Assembly: GCA_903882745.1 (NCBI GenBank)
Contig: CAIRYG010000003.1
Span: forward strand, 186,001-250,000
Direction of reading: 5' to 3'
Length of the DNA stretch: 64,000 nucleotides
Source: an uncultured Gemmatimonadota bacterium
GTDB taxonomy: Bacteria; Gemmatimonadota; Gemmatimonadetes; Gemmatimonadales; Gemmatimonadaceae
The notes below the pieces were generated by a model. It saw only the letters and a program-made list of their open reading frames with translations, did no database searches and had not been told where the DNA came from. Each line of letters opens with the position of its first letter. The stretch's first letter is position 1. A program made the position numbers and the translations under genes. Below are positions 52,825 through 60,794 of this stretch, piece after piece.

Positions 52825-54225
52825 CTACCGCGCCATGAGGAACTGCAGCATGTCGCCGCGCGTCACAATGCCGCGAATCTCGCCATCCACACGCACCAGC
52901 ACCGCAGGGTTCGCTTTAGTCAGCACTTTCACAATGGCGTCCACCGGCGTTCCAGCATCGACCACAGGGAAGGCGGAATCCATCACACTGCTCACCGGAC
53001 GCTCCAACAGCTTCACATCCTCAAGCCCCTTGGTCGCCAGCGCACCATCGCTCACCGAACCCACACAGTTCCCACCATCCATCACCGGCAACTGCGACAC
53101 ATCATGCAGGCTCATCAGCGTGATCGCCTGCCGCACGGTGTTCGTCGGCGCAAGACTGACCACCGCGCCCGCACCACTCGAGGACTTTCCTTCGATGATC
53201 TGCAGCAACGTCGCCTTCTCGACATCGAGCATCTGGTTCTCACGCATCCACTCGTCGTTGTACAGCTTCGACAAATAGCGCTCGCCCGTATCACACAGAA
53301 AGGTGACCACGCAGGCGTTCGGATCGTTCACCCGACGCGCCACCGACAACGCGGCATGCACAAGCAATCCGGCCGAACCGCCGATGAACATCCCCTCTTC
53401 ACGCGTCATTCGGCGCGCCATCGCAAACGCATCGCGATCGCTCACATTCTGGAACTCGTCAATCAGGCTCATATCGAGCGTCTCGGGTAGCTTGTCCTGC
53501 CCGATCCCTTCCACCTTATACGGCGCCCCCACCGGCGTCCGCGTGCCATTGCTCCGCCACAACTCGGCGAGGATAGACCCGACCGGATCGGCACAGATCA
53601 CCTGCACCTTCGGATTCATCTTCTTGAGATAGCGCCCCGTGCCGGTAATCGTCCCGCCGGTGCCAGCGCCAGCAATGAGATGCGTGACCTTCCCCTCGGT
53701 CTGCTCCCAAATCTCAGGCCCCGTCGTCGCGTAATGCGCCTCGGGGTTTGCCTGGTTGTAGAACTGGTTCGCCAGCACCGCGTTCGGCGTTTCTTTCGCG
53801 ATCCGCTTGGCGGTCATCACATAGCTGTCCGGATGATCAGGCGGCACCGCGGTCGGCGTGATAATCACATCCGCGCCAAAGGCTTTCAGTAGCCGCACTT
53901 TTTCCTGCGACATCTTGTCGGGCATCGTGAAGATGCACTTGTATCCCTTCTTGGTCGCCGCCAACGCAAGCGCGACGCCGGTATTCCCACTGGTGCCTTC
54001 GACAATCACGCCGCCGGGCTTGAGCGTCCCAGACTTCTCCGCGGCCTCAATAATCGCCATCCCGATCCGGTCCTTCACCGATCCACCAGGATTAAACAAC
54101 TCCGCCTTCACCCACACCGGGGTTGTAATCCCCTTGGTCACCTGGTGCAGGCGAATCAGCGGCGTCCACCCGATCGTGTCGAGAATCGAGTCGTAGACCT
54201 TGAGGTCGTTCTTGGGTGCTGGCAT
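52825..54225 (-). CDS. cbs: Cystathionine beta-synthase with C-terminal CBS domain pair
   Basis: A 466-residue PLP enzyme joining serine (or acetylserine) and homocysteine to cystathionine. The N-terminal DSILDTIGWTPLIRLHQVTKG and the PLP lysine in NPGGSVKDRIG (K51) are typical. The phosphate loop is EGTSGNTGVALALAA, and the Ser-binding GAGTGGTITGTGRYLKK follows. The last 130 residues hold two CBS motifs (SLAPTNTVRQAITLMSLHDVSQLPVMD and SSVMDSAFPVVDAGTPVDAIVKVLTKANPAVLVRVDGEIRGIVTRGDML), the regulatory adenosyl-ligand module. It lacks the N-terminal heme domain of animals. Cysteine synthase activity is the alternative, but the CBS pair favours cystathionine synthesis. Confidence 0.93.
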   Translation of the reverse strand: MPAPKNDLKVYDSILDTIGWTPLIRLHQVTKGITTPVWVKAELFNPGGSVKDRIGMAIIEAAEKSGTLKPGGVIVEGTSGNTGVALALAATKKGYKCIFTMPDKMSQEKVRLLKAFGADVIITPTAVPPDHPDSYVMTAKRIAKETPNAVLANQFYNQANPEAHYATTGPEIWEQTEGKVTHLIAGAGTGGTITGTGRYLKKMNPKVQVICADPVGSILAELWRSNGTRTPVGAPYKVEGIGQDKLPETLDMSLIDEFQNVSDRDAFAMARRMTREEGMFIGGSAGLLVHAALSVARRVNDPNACVVTFLCDTGERYLSKLYNDEWMRENQMLDVEKATLLQIIEGKSSSGAGAVVSLAPTNTVRQAITLMSLHDVSQLPVMDGGNCVGSVSDGALATKGLEDVKLLERPVSSVMDSAFPVVDAGTPVDAIVKVLTKANPAVLVRVDGEIRGIVTRGDMLQFLMAR

Positions 54226-54258
54226 CGGTGTCCGGTGGGTCGAAGGGGAAAGTGAAAT

Positions 54259-56934
54259 CTACCCGGCCACGTCGCGGTGCGCTTCCGGGTGCGCGTCCCG
54301 GTGCGCGTCCCGCTTGGCTTCGTGACTGAGCTGTGCAAGCAGGGTCAGCGCTTCGAGCGGAGTCACGGCGTCCGGATTCAGGGCACGGAGTCGTTCAAGC
54401 ACGGGGTGCGGTACGGCAGCTGCAGCAAAAAGTCCAAGCTGATCGCTGGGCGGGACCACGGTCGCGCGCCGCACGCTCCGCGCCGGCACCGAACCACCCC
54501 CCGTGCCAGCCAACGCCTCGGCGAGCTGCTCGCTCTCAAGCAGCGCCAACAACGTGCGCGCACGCGCAATCACCGGCGCGGGGAGACCAGCCAGCCGCCC
54601 GACCTCAATGCCGTACGAGCGATCCGCTCCACCCGGCTTGAGTCGATGTAAGAAGAGAATTTTCTCGCCAGCTTCCTTTACTTCCACGTTATAGTTGCGA
54701 ACTGCTACTAATTCGTCGGCTAGCTGCGTCAGCTCGTGATAGTGTGTCGCGAATACGGTCTTGCACCCGATCCGCTCGTGCAGGTGCTCACTCACCGCCC
54801 ACGCAATGCTTACGCCATCCCAGGTACTGGTCCCACGGCCGATTTCGTCGAGCAACACGAGACTGCGCGCCGTGGCTGTGTGCAAAATCGCACTGGTCTC
54901 CGACATCTCCACCATGAAGGTGGACTGCCCGCGCACCAAGTTGTCGCTCGCCCCAACGCGCGTGAACACGCGGTCCGCAATCCCCACCACCGCACGCGTC
55001 GCCGGCACAAAGCTTCCCATCTGCGCCATGAGCACGAGCAAGCCAATTTGTCGCAATATGGTACTTTTTCCGGCCATGTTCGGGCCGGTCAAAATGATCA
55101 TCCGTGCATCCTGCGTCAGCGTCACATCGTTGGGAATAAACTGATCGCGTGGCATCATCCGCTCCACCACGGGATGCCGGCCACCGACAATATCCAACGT
55201 CATCCCCTCACCGACCTCGGGACGCACATACCCCTCGCGCGCGGCAACCTCGGCGAGCGTGCCAAGCACGTCCAACCGCGCGAGTGTCGACGCCACACCC
55301 TGCAATCGCCCGATCTGTGCCCCCGCCATTCCGCGCAGCGCCTCAAACAGCTGCCGCTCGAGGGTCTCAATGCGCTCGGTGGCGTGCAGCACCTTTTCCT
55401 CGAACTCCTTGAGCGCCGGCGTGATATACCGCTCCGCACCGGTCAACGTCTGACGACGCTGATAATCCGCAGGCACCAGATGCGCGTTCGTGTTCGTGAT
55501 CTCAATGAAATAGCCGAACACGCGATTGTAGCCGACCTTGAGCGAGGTAATTCCCGTGCGCTCACGCTCCGCCGTTTGCATCGCGGCAATGGCATCCTTC
55601 CCACCAGTCGCGATGGCGCGCAGTTCGTCCAAGCTGGCGTCGACGCCAGCGGCGATAGTCTCGCCTTCGCCAACACTCGTCCCGGGACGCTCAACCAACA
55701 CCCGTTGGATCTCCGTCGCGAGATCAACACACGAGTCCCACGCGGCAACAATCTCGGCGAGCGCTCCTGCCGGCTTCGTGCGCTGCAAGGCGCGCTCAAC
55801 GTCTGGTAATCGCCCAAGGGAATCACCCAACGCACGAAGGTCGCGCGGATTCGCGCGGCCCGCCGCTGCCTTCCCGGCAAGACGCTCCACATCGCGGACG
55901 CCGTCGAGAGCGGTGCGCAACGCGGTGCGGGCGAGGGCATCGGAGACCAACCCAGCAACGGCATCGAGACGTGCGGTGATCGCGACCACATCCGTCAACG
56001 GCGCCAAAATCCACTGGCGCAGCATGCGCGCACCCATCGGCGTCTGCGTACGATCCAGCACACCCAGCAGCGTGCCGGATTGGTCACCGCCACGCAGCGA
56101 CTCCACCAACTCCAAGTTGCGCCGCGTCATGTCGTCCAGCGGCATCACACCACCGGGCCGCTCAATAATGGGCCGCGCGAGGTGTGGAATCCCAGCGGGC
56201 TGCAGCTCGCGCAGATAGCGCATCAATGCACCAGCAGCACCAACGGCGGCCACATCTACGGCGCCAATGCCAAAGCCCTCGAGCGAGCGCACCGCAAAGT
56301 GCTCCGCCAGCGCCTGCTCCGCGAGCGCGGACTCAAACTCCCAGCCCTCGCGCTCGGTTGTCAGCACATCAAGCCCGCGCGCAAGCAGTGCACTCTCGCT
56401 GTTTCCGGCCGGAGTGATCACCTCACGCGGTGATATGCGCGAGAGCGCTGCCGGCGCATCACCGGAGCGGGCCGTCACCAAGCGAAGTTCGCCCGTGGAC
56501 ACATCGACCGCCGCAATGCCGATCAACTCCCCAACCACCTGCATGGCGCAAAGAAAATTGTTCCGCGCGCCATCAAGGAGATCATCGCTGAACGCCGCGC
56601 CAGGGGTAATCGTCTCGACGACTTCGCGCCGCACGATGCCCTTCGCCAGCTTGGGATCTTCCACCTGCTCGCAGATGGCAACGCGGAACCCCTGCTGCAC
56701 GAGTCGACGCAGATAGTCATTCGCCGCCTTCACCGGCACACCGGCCAGCGGCACCGCGTTCGCGCCGCCATTGTTGCGCGACGTCAACGTCAATCCGAGC
56801 ACACGCGACGCGACTTCGGCGTCCTCGTAAAACATCTCGTAAAAATCACCCATCCGAAAAAACAGGATGGCGTGTTGATGCCGCGCCTTGATGTCGCGGT
56901 ACTGCTGCATGAGCGGCGTCGCTTCTTTACTCAC
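54259..56934 (-). CDS. mutS: DNA mismatch repair protein MutS
   Basis: An 891-residue mismatch recognition ATPase. The N-terminal FRMGDFYEMFYEDA holds the mismatch-binding F-x-E. The connector and lever domains are present. Walker A is LTGPNMAGKSTILRQIG near residue 615-625, Walker B is LVLLDEIGRGTSTWDG, and the histidine in FATHYHELTQLADE is the signal. The C-terminus has an HAEASRDAH-like tail, here AKRDAHRDAHPEAHRDVAG, encoded by a 12-bp tandem repeat. The gene's ATG overlaps the SPOR-protein stop by four bases. No mutL is in the window. It is a full-length MutS1, not a MutS2. Confidence 0.98.
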   Translation of the reverse strand: MSKEATPLMQQYRDIKARHQHAILFFRMGDFYEMFYEDAEVASRVLGLTLTSRNNGGANAVPLAGVPVKAANDYLRRLVQQGFRVAICEQVEDPKLAKGIVRREVVETITPGAAFSDDLLDGARNNFLCAMQVVGELIGIAAVDVSTGELRLVTARSGDAPAALSRISPREVITPAGNSESALLARGLDVLTTEREGWEFESALAEQALAEHFAVRSLEGFGIGAVDVAAVGAAGALMRYLRELQPAGIPHLARPIIERPGGVMPLDDMTRRNLELVESLRGGDQSGTLLGVLDRTQTPMGARMLRQWILAPLTDVVAITARLDAVAGLVSDALARTALRTALDGVRDVERLAGKAAAGRANPRDLRALGDSLGRLPDVERALQRTKPAGALAEIVAAWDSCVDLATEIQRVLVERPGTSVGEGETIAAGVDASLDELRAIATGGKDAIAAMQTAERERTGITSLKVGYNRVFGYFIEITNTNAHLVPADYQRRQTLTGAERYITPALKEFEEKVLHATERIETLERQLFEALRGMAGAQIGRLQGVASTLARLDVLGTLAEVAAREGYVRPEVGEGMTLDIVGGRHPVVERMMPRDQFIPNDVTLTQDARMIILTGPNMAGKSTILRQIGLLVLMAQMGSFVPATRAVVGIADRVFTRVGASDNLVRGQSTFMVEMSETSAILHTATARSLVLLDEIGRGTSTWDGVSIAWAVSEHLHERIGCKTVFATHYHELTQLADELVAVRNYNVEVKEAGEKILFLHRLKPGGADRSYGIEVGRLAGLPAPVIARARTLLALLESEQLAEALAGTGGGSVPARSVRRATVVPPSDQLGLFAAAAVPHPVLERLRALNPDAVTPLEALTLLAQLSHEAKRDAHRDAHPEAHRDVAG
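54271..54318 (-). repeat. 12-bp tandem repeat, about four copies, in the mutS 3' end
   Basis: On the plus strand GTCGCGGTGCGC, TTCCGGGTGCGC, GTCCCGGTGCGC and GTCCCGCTTGGC lie in register, giving a four-residue A-H-R/P-D/E period at the MutS C-terminus. Confidence 0.8.
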
Positions 56935-57824
56935 GGCTTCTCCGCCTCCGTGACAATCGCGGTGATCTGCAACGCCTGGAGTTTCTCGACGATCGCGACG
57001 GCCTCTGCACGCGTTGCGAATCGTCCGATCCGCACGCGATACGGACGGTCTGCCGTCACGCGCACATCGTAGCCACGAGCTGTCATCTTCGCACTCAAGC
57101 GTTCCGCGTCGCCGAGCACCTGATAGGCGGCCAGCTGCACGGTCCAGTGACCCGCAACGGCCGAACGCTGCACCTCGGCGCGCGCAGAATCGGCGCGCAG
57201 TGAATCCAGTCGGACCGAGTCAGCCGCAATCGCAGAACCGCCACACCCACGTTGCGCGTACGCAATCTGATTCAAGAGCTCGATCTCCGTGGGTGCCGCC
57301 CGTTGTTTCGACTCCGCGAGTGATGCACAGCCCCGCGCCACGGCGCCCTCTTCAAGCAATACTCGGCCGATCAAGAACTGTGCGTGGGTGCGGGTCGCGC
57401 CCTCTGGATGATCGAGGAGTAATCGTTCCAAGTACCGCTTTGCCGCGGCACGTCCACCGCGCGCGATTTCCGTCTGCGCTAATCGCAACAACGCCCACTC
57501 TGCGCGCGGCGACTGCGCAAACTCTACCGTGATGCGGAGATAATCACGCCGAGCCTGCTCTGGTGAATCGGAAAACACGGCCCGCCAGTACAACCCGTCG
57601 GGCAGTATCGGTGACCCGTCCTTTGCGGCGGTGATCACGGAGTCGATCACCGCGCGTGCCGCCAGCGCCTGGCCGGCATTCACTATCTGCGCCACACGAC
57701 GAAACACGGCGGAGTCGCTGGCGGTCGGGCGCGATGCCGATTGCGCGTTGAGCACAGAGGCCAGGCCTGTCAGTGCCATCGCAGCACCGAGGTGCCGCAA
57801 CGAACGTACGCTCATGCTAGACAT
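56931..57824 (-). CDS. Exported SPOR-domain protein with tetratricopeptide-like middle
   Basis: A roughly 297-residue exported protein. The start is one of three close ATGs; 57824 (MSSMSVRSLRHLGAAMALTGLASVLNAQ) has AAGGGG about six bases upstream. The middle region (SPEQARRDYLRITVEFAQSPRAEWALLRLAQTEIARGGRAAAKRYLERLLLDHPEGATRTHAQFLIG) has TPR-like helices. The last about 75 residues are a SPOR domain: HWTVQLAAYQVLGDAERLSAKMTARGYDVRV...YRVRIGRFATRAEAVAIVEKLQAL, which binds denuded peptidoglycan glycan strands. It probably acts at the division site or during wall remodelling. The stop overlaps mutS, while holA lies just upstream, so these genes share a transcript. Confidence 0.8.
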   Translation of the reverse strand: MSSMSVRSLRHLGAAMALTGLASVLNAQSASRPTASDSAVFRRVAQIVNAGQALAARAVIDSVITAAKDGSPILPDGLYWRAVFSDSPEQARRDYLRITVEFAQSPRAEWALLRLAQTEIARGGRAAAKRYLERLLLDHPEGATRTHAQFLIGRVLLEEGAVARGCASLAESKQRAAPTEIELLNQIAYAQRGCGGSAIAADSVRLDSLRADSARAEVQRSAVAGHWTVQLAAYQVLGDAERLSAKMTARGYDVRVTADRPYRVRIGRFATRAEAVAIVEKLQALQITAIVTEAEKP

Positions 57825-57840
57825 TGCCATCCCCTTCGGC

Positions 57841-58896
57841 TCACGCGGCCACTCGACGTTTGCTACCCGCCGAGAGCGCGAGAACGAGCGACACGAGCAC
57901 CTGCTCTTCGGTGGACACCTTGGAGTCCTTGAGCGCACGATCCGCCGCAAGGAGCATCGGGAGGGCGTGATCGATGTCGGCGGCAGTCCACTTGGGCATC
58001 GCCCGAACCCACACCTTCACCGCCTCGCCCCACGGGCGCCCGGTGATCGACGACGGATTCGCCTTGAGGAGCCCAAACAGTTCACTCTCGAGCCGGCCCT
58101 GCGCCACGCCACGATCCTTGGCGGCCATCGCCCAGCCGATCGCGAGAATCTGCGTGGTAAGTGCCATGACGATCGACACACCGGTGGTTTTGGGCTGCAG
58201 TAGAATCGGCGCAATGAGCCGAATGCCGCGCGTGCCGTCACGCTGCGCAACCGCATCAAGCAAATCAGCGAGCGTCTCTCCCGCTGTGACGCCCACGATC
58301 GCGGCAATCGCGGCATCGTCGATCTCGGCGCCATTGGTGTAGTTGCGCAGCTTGTCGAGTTCGCCAGCCATGAGGGCAAGATCGTTCCCCGCCGCGCTGC
58401 ACAGCAGTTCTGCGGCCGAGGGGGTGATCGTGACGTCCAGTTGCCCCGCGCGGTGCGCAACCCATTTGACGAGGGCGTCTTCGCTTAGCGTATCGAACGG
58501 CACCGACACCACCTTGGCGTTGAGCTCGGCGTCCGCTTTTGCACCAGCTGGTGAGACCAGGAGCAAGATCGTGTCTGATGCTGGGCGATCGAGATATTTG
58601 AGCAAAATGCCGCGCGCGTCCTTTTTGAGCGACGGCACATCGCGCACCACCATCACGCGTCGTTCGGCCATCATCGGCATCGCTTCGAGCGCTGTCGCCA
58701 GCGTTCGCGCGTCTACTTCCCCGCCGCGGCGCGTCTCAAGATTGAAGTCGCGGGTGGCTGGGTCCGTGGCGCGAGCGATCACGTCGCGGATCCAGCTGTC
58801 CTTCAGGAAGTCCTCGTCCCCATGAAAATGATACGCCGGCTCGAACGCCCCACTTTTCAGGGCTGTTTTGAGGGCACTTAGGGGGGAGGGAGCCAT
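57841..58896 (-). CDS. holA: DNA polymerase III delta subunit (HolA)
   Basis: A 351-residue subunit of the clamp loader that opens the beta clamp. The start at ATG 58896 gives MAPSPLSALKTALKSGAFEPAYHFHGDEDFLKDSWIRDVI, the family N-terminus (P-A-Y-x-x-x-G-D/E). Later segments RRVMVVRDVPSLKKDARGILLKYLD, LLLVSPAGAKADAELNAKVV, and the helical C-terminal AAIVGVTAGETLADLLDAVAQRDGTRGI fit. The ORF-track start 32 codons earlier would add a part shared with the anti-sigma gene. In the present reading the anti-sigma ORF overlaps this gene by 161 bases in another frame. Confidence 0.9.
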   Translation of the reverse strand: MAPSPLSALKTALKSGAFEPAYHFHGDEDFLKDSWIRDVIARATDPATRDFNLETRRGGEVDARTLATALEAMPMMAERRVMVVRDVPSLKKDARGILLKYLDRPASDTILLLVSPAGAKADAELNAKVVSVPFDTLSEDALVKWVAHRAGQLDVTITPSAAELLCSAAGNDLALMAGELDKLRNYTNGAEIDDAAIAAIVGVTAGETLADLLDAVAQRDGTRGIRLIAPILLQPKTTGVSIVMALTTQILAIGWAMAAKDRGVAQGRLESELFGLLKANPSSITGRPWGEAVKVWVRAMPKWTAADIDHALPMLLAADRALKDSKVSTEEQVLVSLVLALSAGSKRRVAA

Positions 58897-59137
58897 GCTC
58901 TGAATATACCATCTCTCGCTCTTGTACGAGCCGTGCCTGGAGGCGTGCGCGGAAGCCCCGCGAGGGGCGGATGCGGGGAAGATTCTGGACAAGAAAAAGC
59001 CCGCGACGGAGGGCCACGTCTCGGGCGGCGCACAAACTACAGGTCGTGATATGCGAAAGGACGGCCGCCAGGTCGGGCGCCGTCAGCTCGTGATCGACAA
59101 ATGCGCGGTGCTGCTCTCGAAAAGTTCGGCAGTCCAT
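58736..59137 (-). CDS. Putative zinc-finger anti-sigma factor (zf-HC2), 3' end overlaps holA
   Basis: A 133-residue ORF directly downstream of the ECF sigma gene on the same strand. MDCRTFREQHRAFVDHELTAPDLAAVLSHITTCSLCAARDVALRR holds the zinc finger C..H-x3-C-x2-C typical of anti-sigma factors. The next RLQARLVQERE helix is normal. No transmembrane segment follows, so it would be a soluble, short anti-sigma. The reading frame then runs through the holA start to 58736. A single extra C in the run CCCCCC at about 58885-58890 would give a TAA stop immediately after SLPP, so either the real gene ends near there or the frame is altered. GTG 59158 is an alternative start. Confidence 0.6.
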   Translation of the reverse strand: MDCRTFREQHRAFVDHELTAPDLAAVLSHITTCSLCAARDVALRRGLFLVQNLPRIRPSRGFRARLQARLVQEREMVYSEHGSLPPKCPQNSPEKWGVRAGVSFSWGRGLPEGQLDPRRDRSRHGPSHPRLQS

Positions 59138-59317
59138 CTGGCAGGGGTTGATCGTCACGGTACCCCGAGTGTCGCATTCAGGTTCCCGCCCCCACGACCC
59201 CCCTGCCAGATGGCCCCCACTGTTCCTGCCGAACGAGAGTCCCTCTTTTCCAAACTTCCGAGCGCTGCCAGCAGTCCCCCAACCCCAGCAGTTGTCTCCC
59301 CCCTACACCCACACCTG

Positions 59318-59341
59318 CAGAAGCACCTTCAGAAGCACCTG
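59318..59341. repeat. 12-bp tandem repeat between sigma and anti-sigma genes
   Basis: CAGAAGCACCTT then CAGAAGCACCTG, two copies with one mismatch, followed by CACCTG, in the non-coding gap of about 190 bases. Nothing else is recognisable in this gap. Confidence 0.6.
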
Positions 59342-59351
59342 CACCTGCTCG

Positions 59352-59996
59352 TTAGCGAAGCGACGGTTCAATAATCTCGGCAAAGGAGTTGCGCGCCCGG
59401 TTCAAGCGCGACTTCACGGTGCCAAGGTTGCAATGCGTGATCTCGCTGATCTCCTCGTACGAACGCCCTTCCAGTTCACGAAGGACGAACACTTCACGGT
59501 GGTGCTCCGGCAGGGCAGCCACCGATTCTTCGACCATCTGCCGCACATGGCGCTTGCGGAACTGGTCGTCCGGACGTGCGGTCGGATCTTCAAACTCCAA
59601 CGGCCGCTCCTCGTCCTCCCACCCCTGCGTGATCGAGGTAAACAGCACCAGCGGATTCCGTGAGCGATTGCGCAGTTCATTCTTGGCCAAGTTCGACGCA
59701 ATCGTGTAGATCCAGGTCGAGAACTTCTTCGACCGATCGAAGCGCCCCAAATGGCGATGCACGCGAATGAACACTTCCTGCACCAGATCTTCGGCGCGCT
59801 CGCGGTCCGTGACGATGCGGTAGACGAAGTTCAGCAACCGCCCCTGATAGCGCTCAACAATCGCGTCGAATGCGCGGGTATCCCCCATCAGATAGCCCTT
59901 CACCAGATCGTGATCCGTGAGCGCCTGCAGTTCGGCCATCGGCCGGAAGGCGGGCTGAAAACTGGTCTCGGACTTGAGCGCGGCAGCGTGGGCCAT
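59352..59996 (-). CDS. RNA polymerase ECF sigma factor (RpoE-like)
   Basis: A 214-residue sigma factor. Region 2 (about residues 35-110) reads DTRAFDAIVERYQGRLLNFVYRIVTDRERAEDLVQEVFIRVHRHLGRFDRSKKFSTWIYTIASNLAKNELR, which is the core-binding and -10-recognition part. Region 4 (about 145-205) has VAALPEHHREVFVLRELEGRSYEEISEITHCNLGTVKSRLNRARNSF for -35 binding. It is typical of ECF01/RpoE-like sigmas. A zinc-finger anti-sigma ORF follows at about 215 bases. The upstream region (59997-60194) holds an AT-rich stretch likely to be its promoter. Genes downstream (holA onward) may be partly under this control. Confidence 0.95.
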   Translation of the reverse strand: MAHAAALKSETSFQPAFRPMAELQALTDHDLVKGYLMGDTRAFDAIVERYQGRLLNFVYRIVTDRERAEDLVQEVFIRVHRHLGRFDRSKKFSTWIYTIASNLAKNELRNRSRNPLVLFTSITQGWEDEERPLEFEDPTARPDDQFRKRHVRQMVEESVAALPEHHREVFVLRELEGRSYEEISEITHCNLGTVKSRLNRARNSFAEIIEPSLR

Positions 59997-60140
59997 GGCG
60001 ACTGACTCCTCTGGATTGGGACAGTGTCTCTGCCCCCCCTCAAAAGCATATGCCGTGCCACGCGTCTTGATTCTTTAATGTGTTGTTATATAACGACTTA
60101 GCTTTTCACGTCCGCACCAGAATCGTCCAAATACTAAGAA

Positions 60141-60168
60141 TGGGGTGTCCTAAAAATAGGACACCCCA
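60141..60168. terminator. Perfect 12-bp hairpin between the Nudix gene and the sigma gene
   Basis: TGGGGTGTCCTA / TAGGACACCCCA with a 4-base loop, followed on the minus strand by TTCTTAGTATTT. It most likely ends the YdcF-M16-M16-Nudix transcript. Confidence 0.75.
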
Positions 60169-60194
60169 CTGACCTGCAGTCCGCCGCCCTCCCC

Positions 60195-60794
60195 TTACCT
60201 GCCCATCCGGAACCCCGCCGCAAAGAGAATCCCCACCAACGTCTTCGCGTCAATAATCTCCCCGCGCTCAATCATCGCCAGCACCTCGGAGAGCGGCTTG
60301 GCCGACACCTCAATGAACTCGTCCGCCTCACGCGCCGATTCTCCCACGCTCAGGCCTGTGGCCATGAAGATATGGATCTTCTCGTCGGTGAATCCCGGCG
60401 TGGTCAGAAAGCCGGTCAACGGAACCATCGCCGTTGCGGTGCAGCCGGTCTCCTCGCGAAGCTCACGGTGCGCGCACGCGATTGGCGCCTCGCCGGCATC
60501 GAGCCGGCCCGCGGGGATTTCCCACAAATACCCACCGGCCGCGTAGCGATACTGCCGGATCAACAAAATCTGCGGATCGTCCCCGGCCGGATCACTCAGG
60601 AAGGGCACCACCGCCGCCGCGCCGGAGTGATGGATCATGTCCATCTCGCGCACACTTCCGTCCGGCAAGCGCACGGTGTCGACATCCAACGAAATCACAC
60701 GCCCGGTGTGCACATGTCGGCTCGACACTTTGCCAGGCTCCACGTCGCCTCCCTCCACCGGACCACTCACCAAGCGCGACTTGCCCTCACGCAT
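60195..60794 (-). CDS. Nudix hydrolase, ADP-ribose pyrophosphatase-like
   Basis: A 199-residue Nudix enzyme. The start at ATG 60794 (MREGKSRLVSGPVEGGDVEPGKVSSRHVHTGRVISL) overlaps the M16 stop by eight bases. The Nudix box G-x5-E-x7-R-E-U-x-E-E-x-G-U is intact: GRLDAGEAPIACAHRELREETGCTA. The preceding beta-rich DTVRLPDGSVREMDMIHHSGAAAVVPFL and the G-x-x-P-x-E-like context fit ADP-ribose pyrophosphatase (NudF-type), which clears ADP-ribose. The enzyme forms a domain-swapped dimer in the family. Other nucleoside diphosphate derivatives are possible substrates. Confidence 0.9.
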   Translation of the reverse strand: MREGKSRLVSGPVEGGDVEPGKVSSRHVHTGRVISLDVDTVRLPDGSVREMDMIHHSGAAAVVPFLSDPAGDDPQILLIRQYRYAAGGYLWEIPAGRLDAGEAPIACAHRELREETGCTATAMVPLTGFLTTPGFTDEKIHIFMATGLSVGESAREADEFIEVSAKPLSEVLAMIERGEIIDAKTLVGILFAAGFRMGR

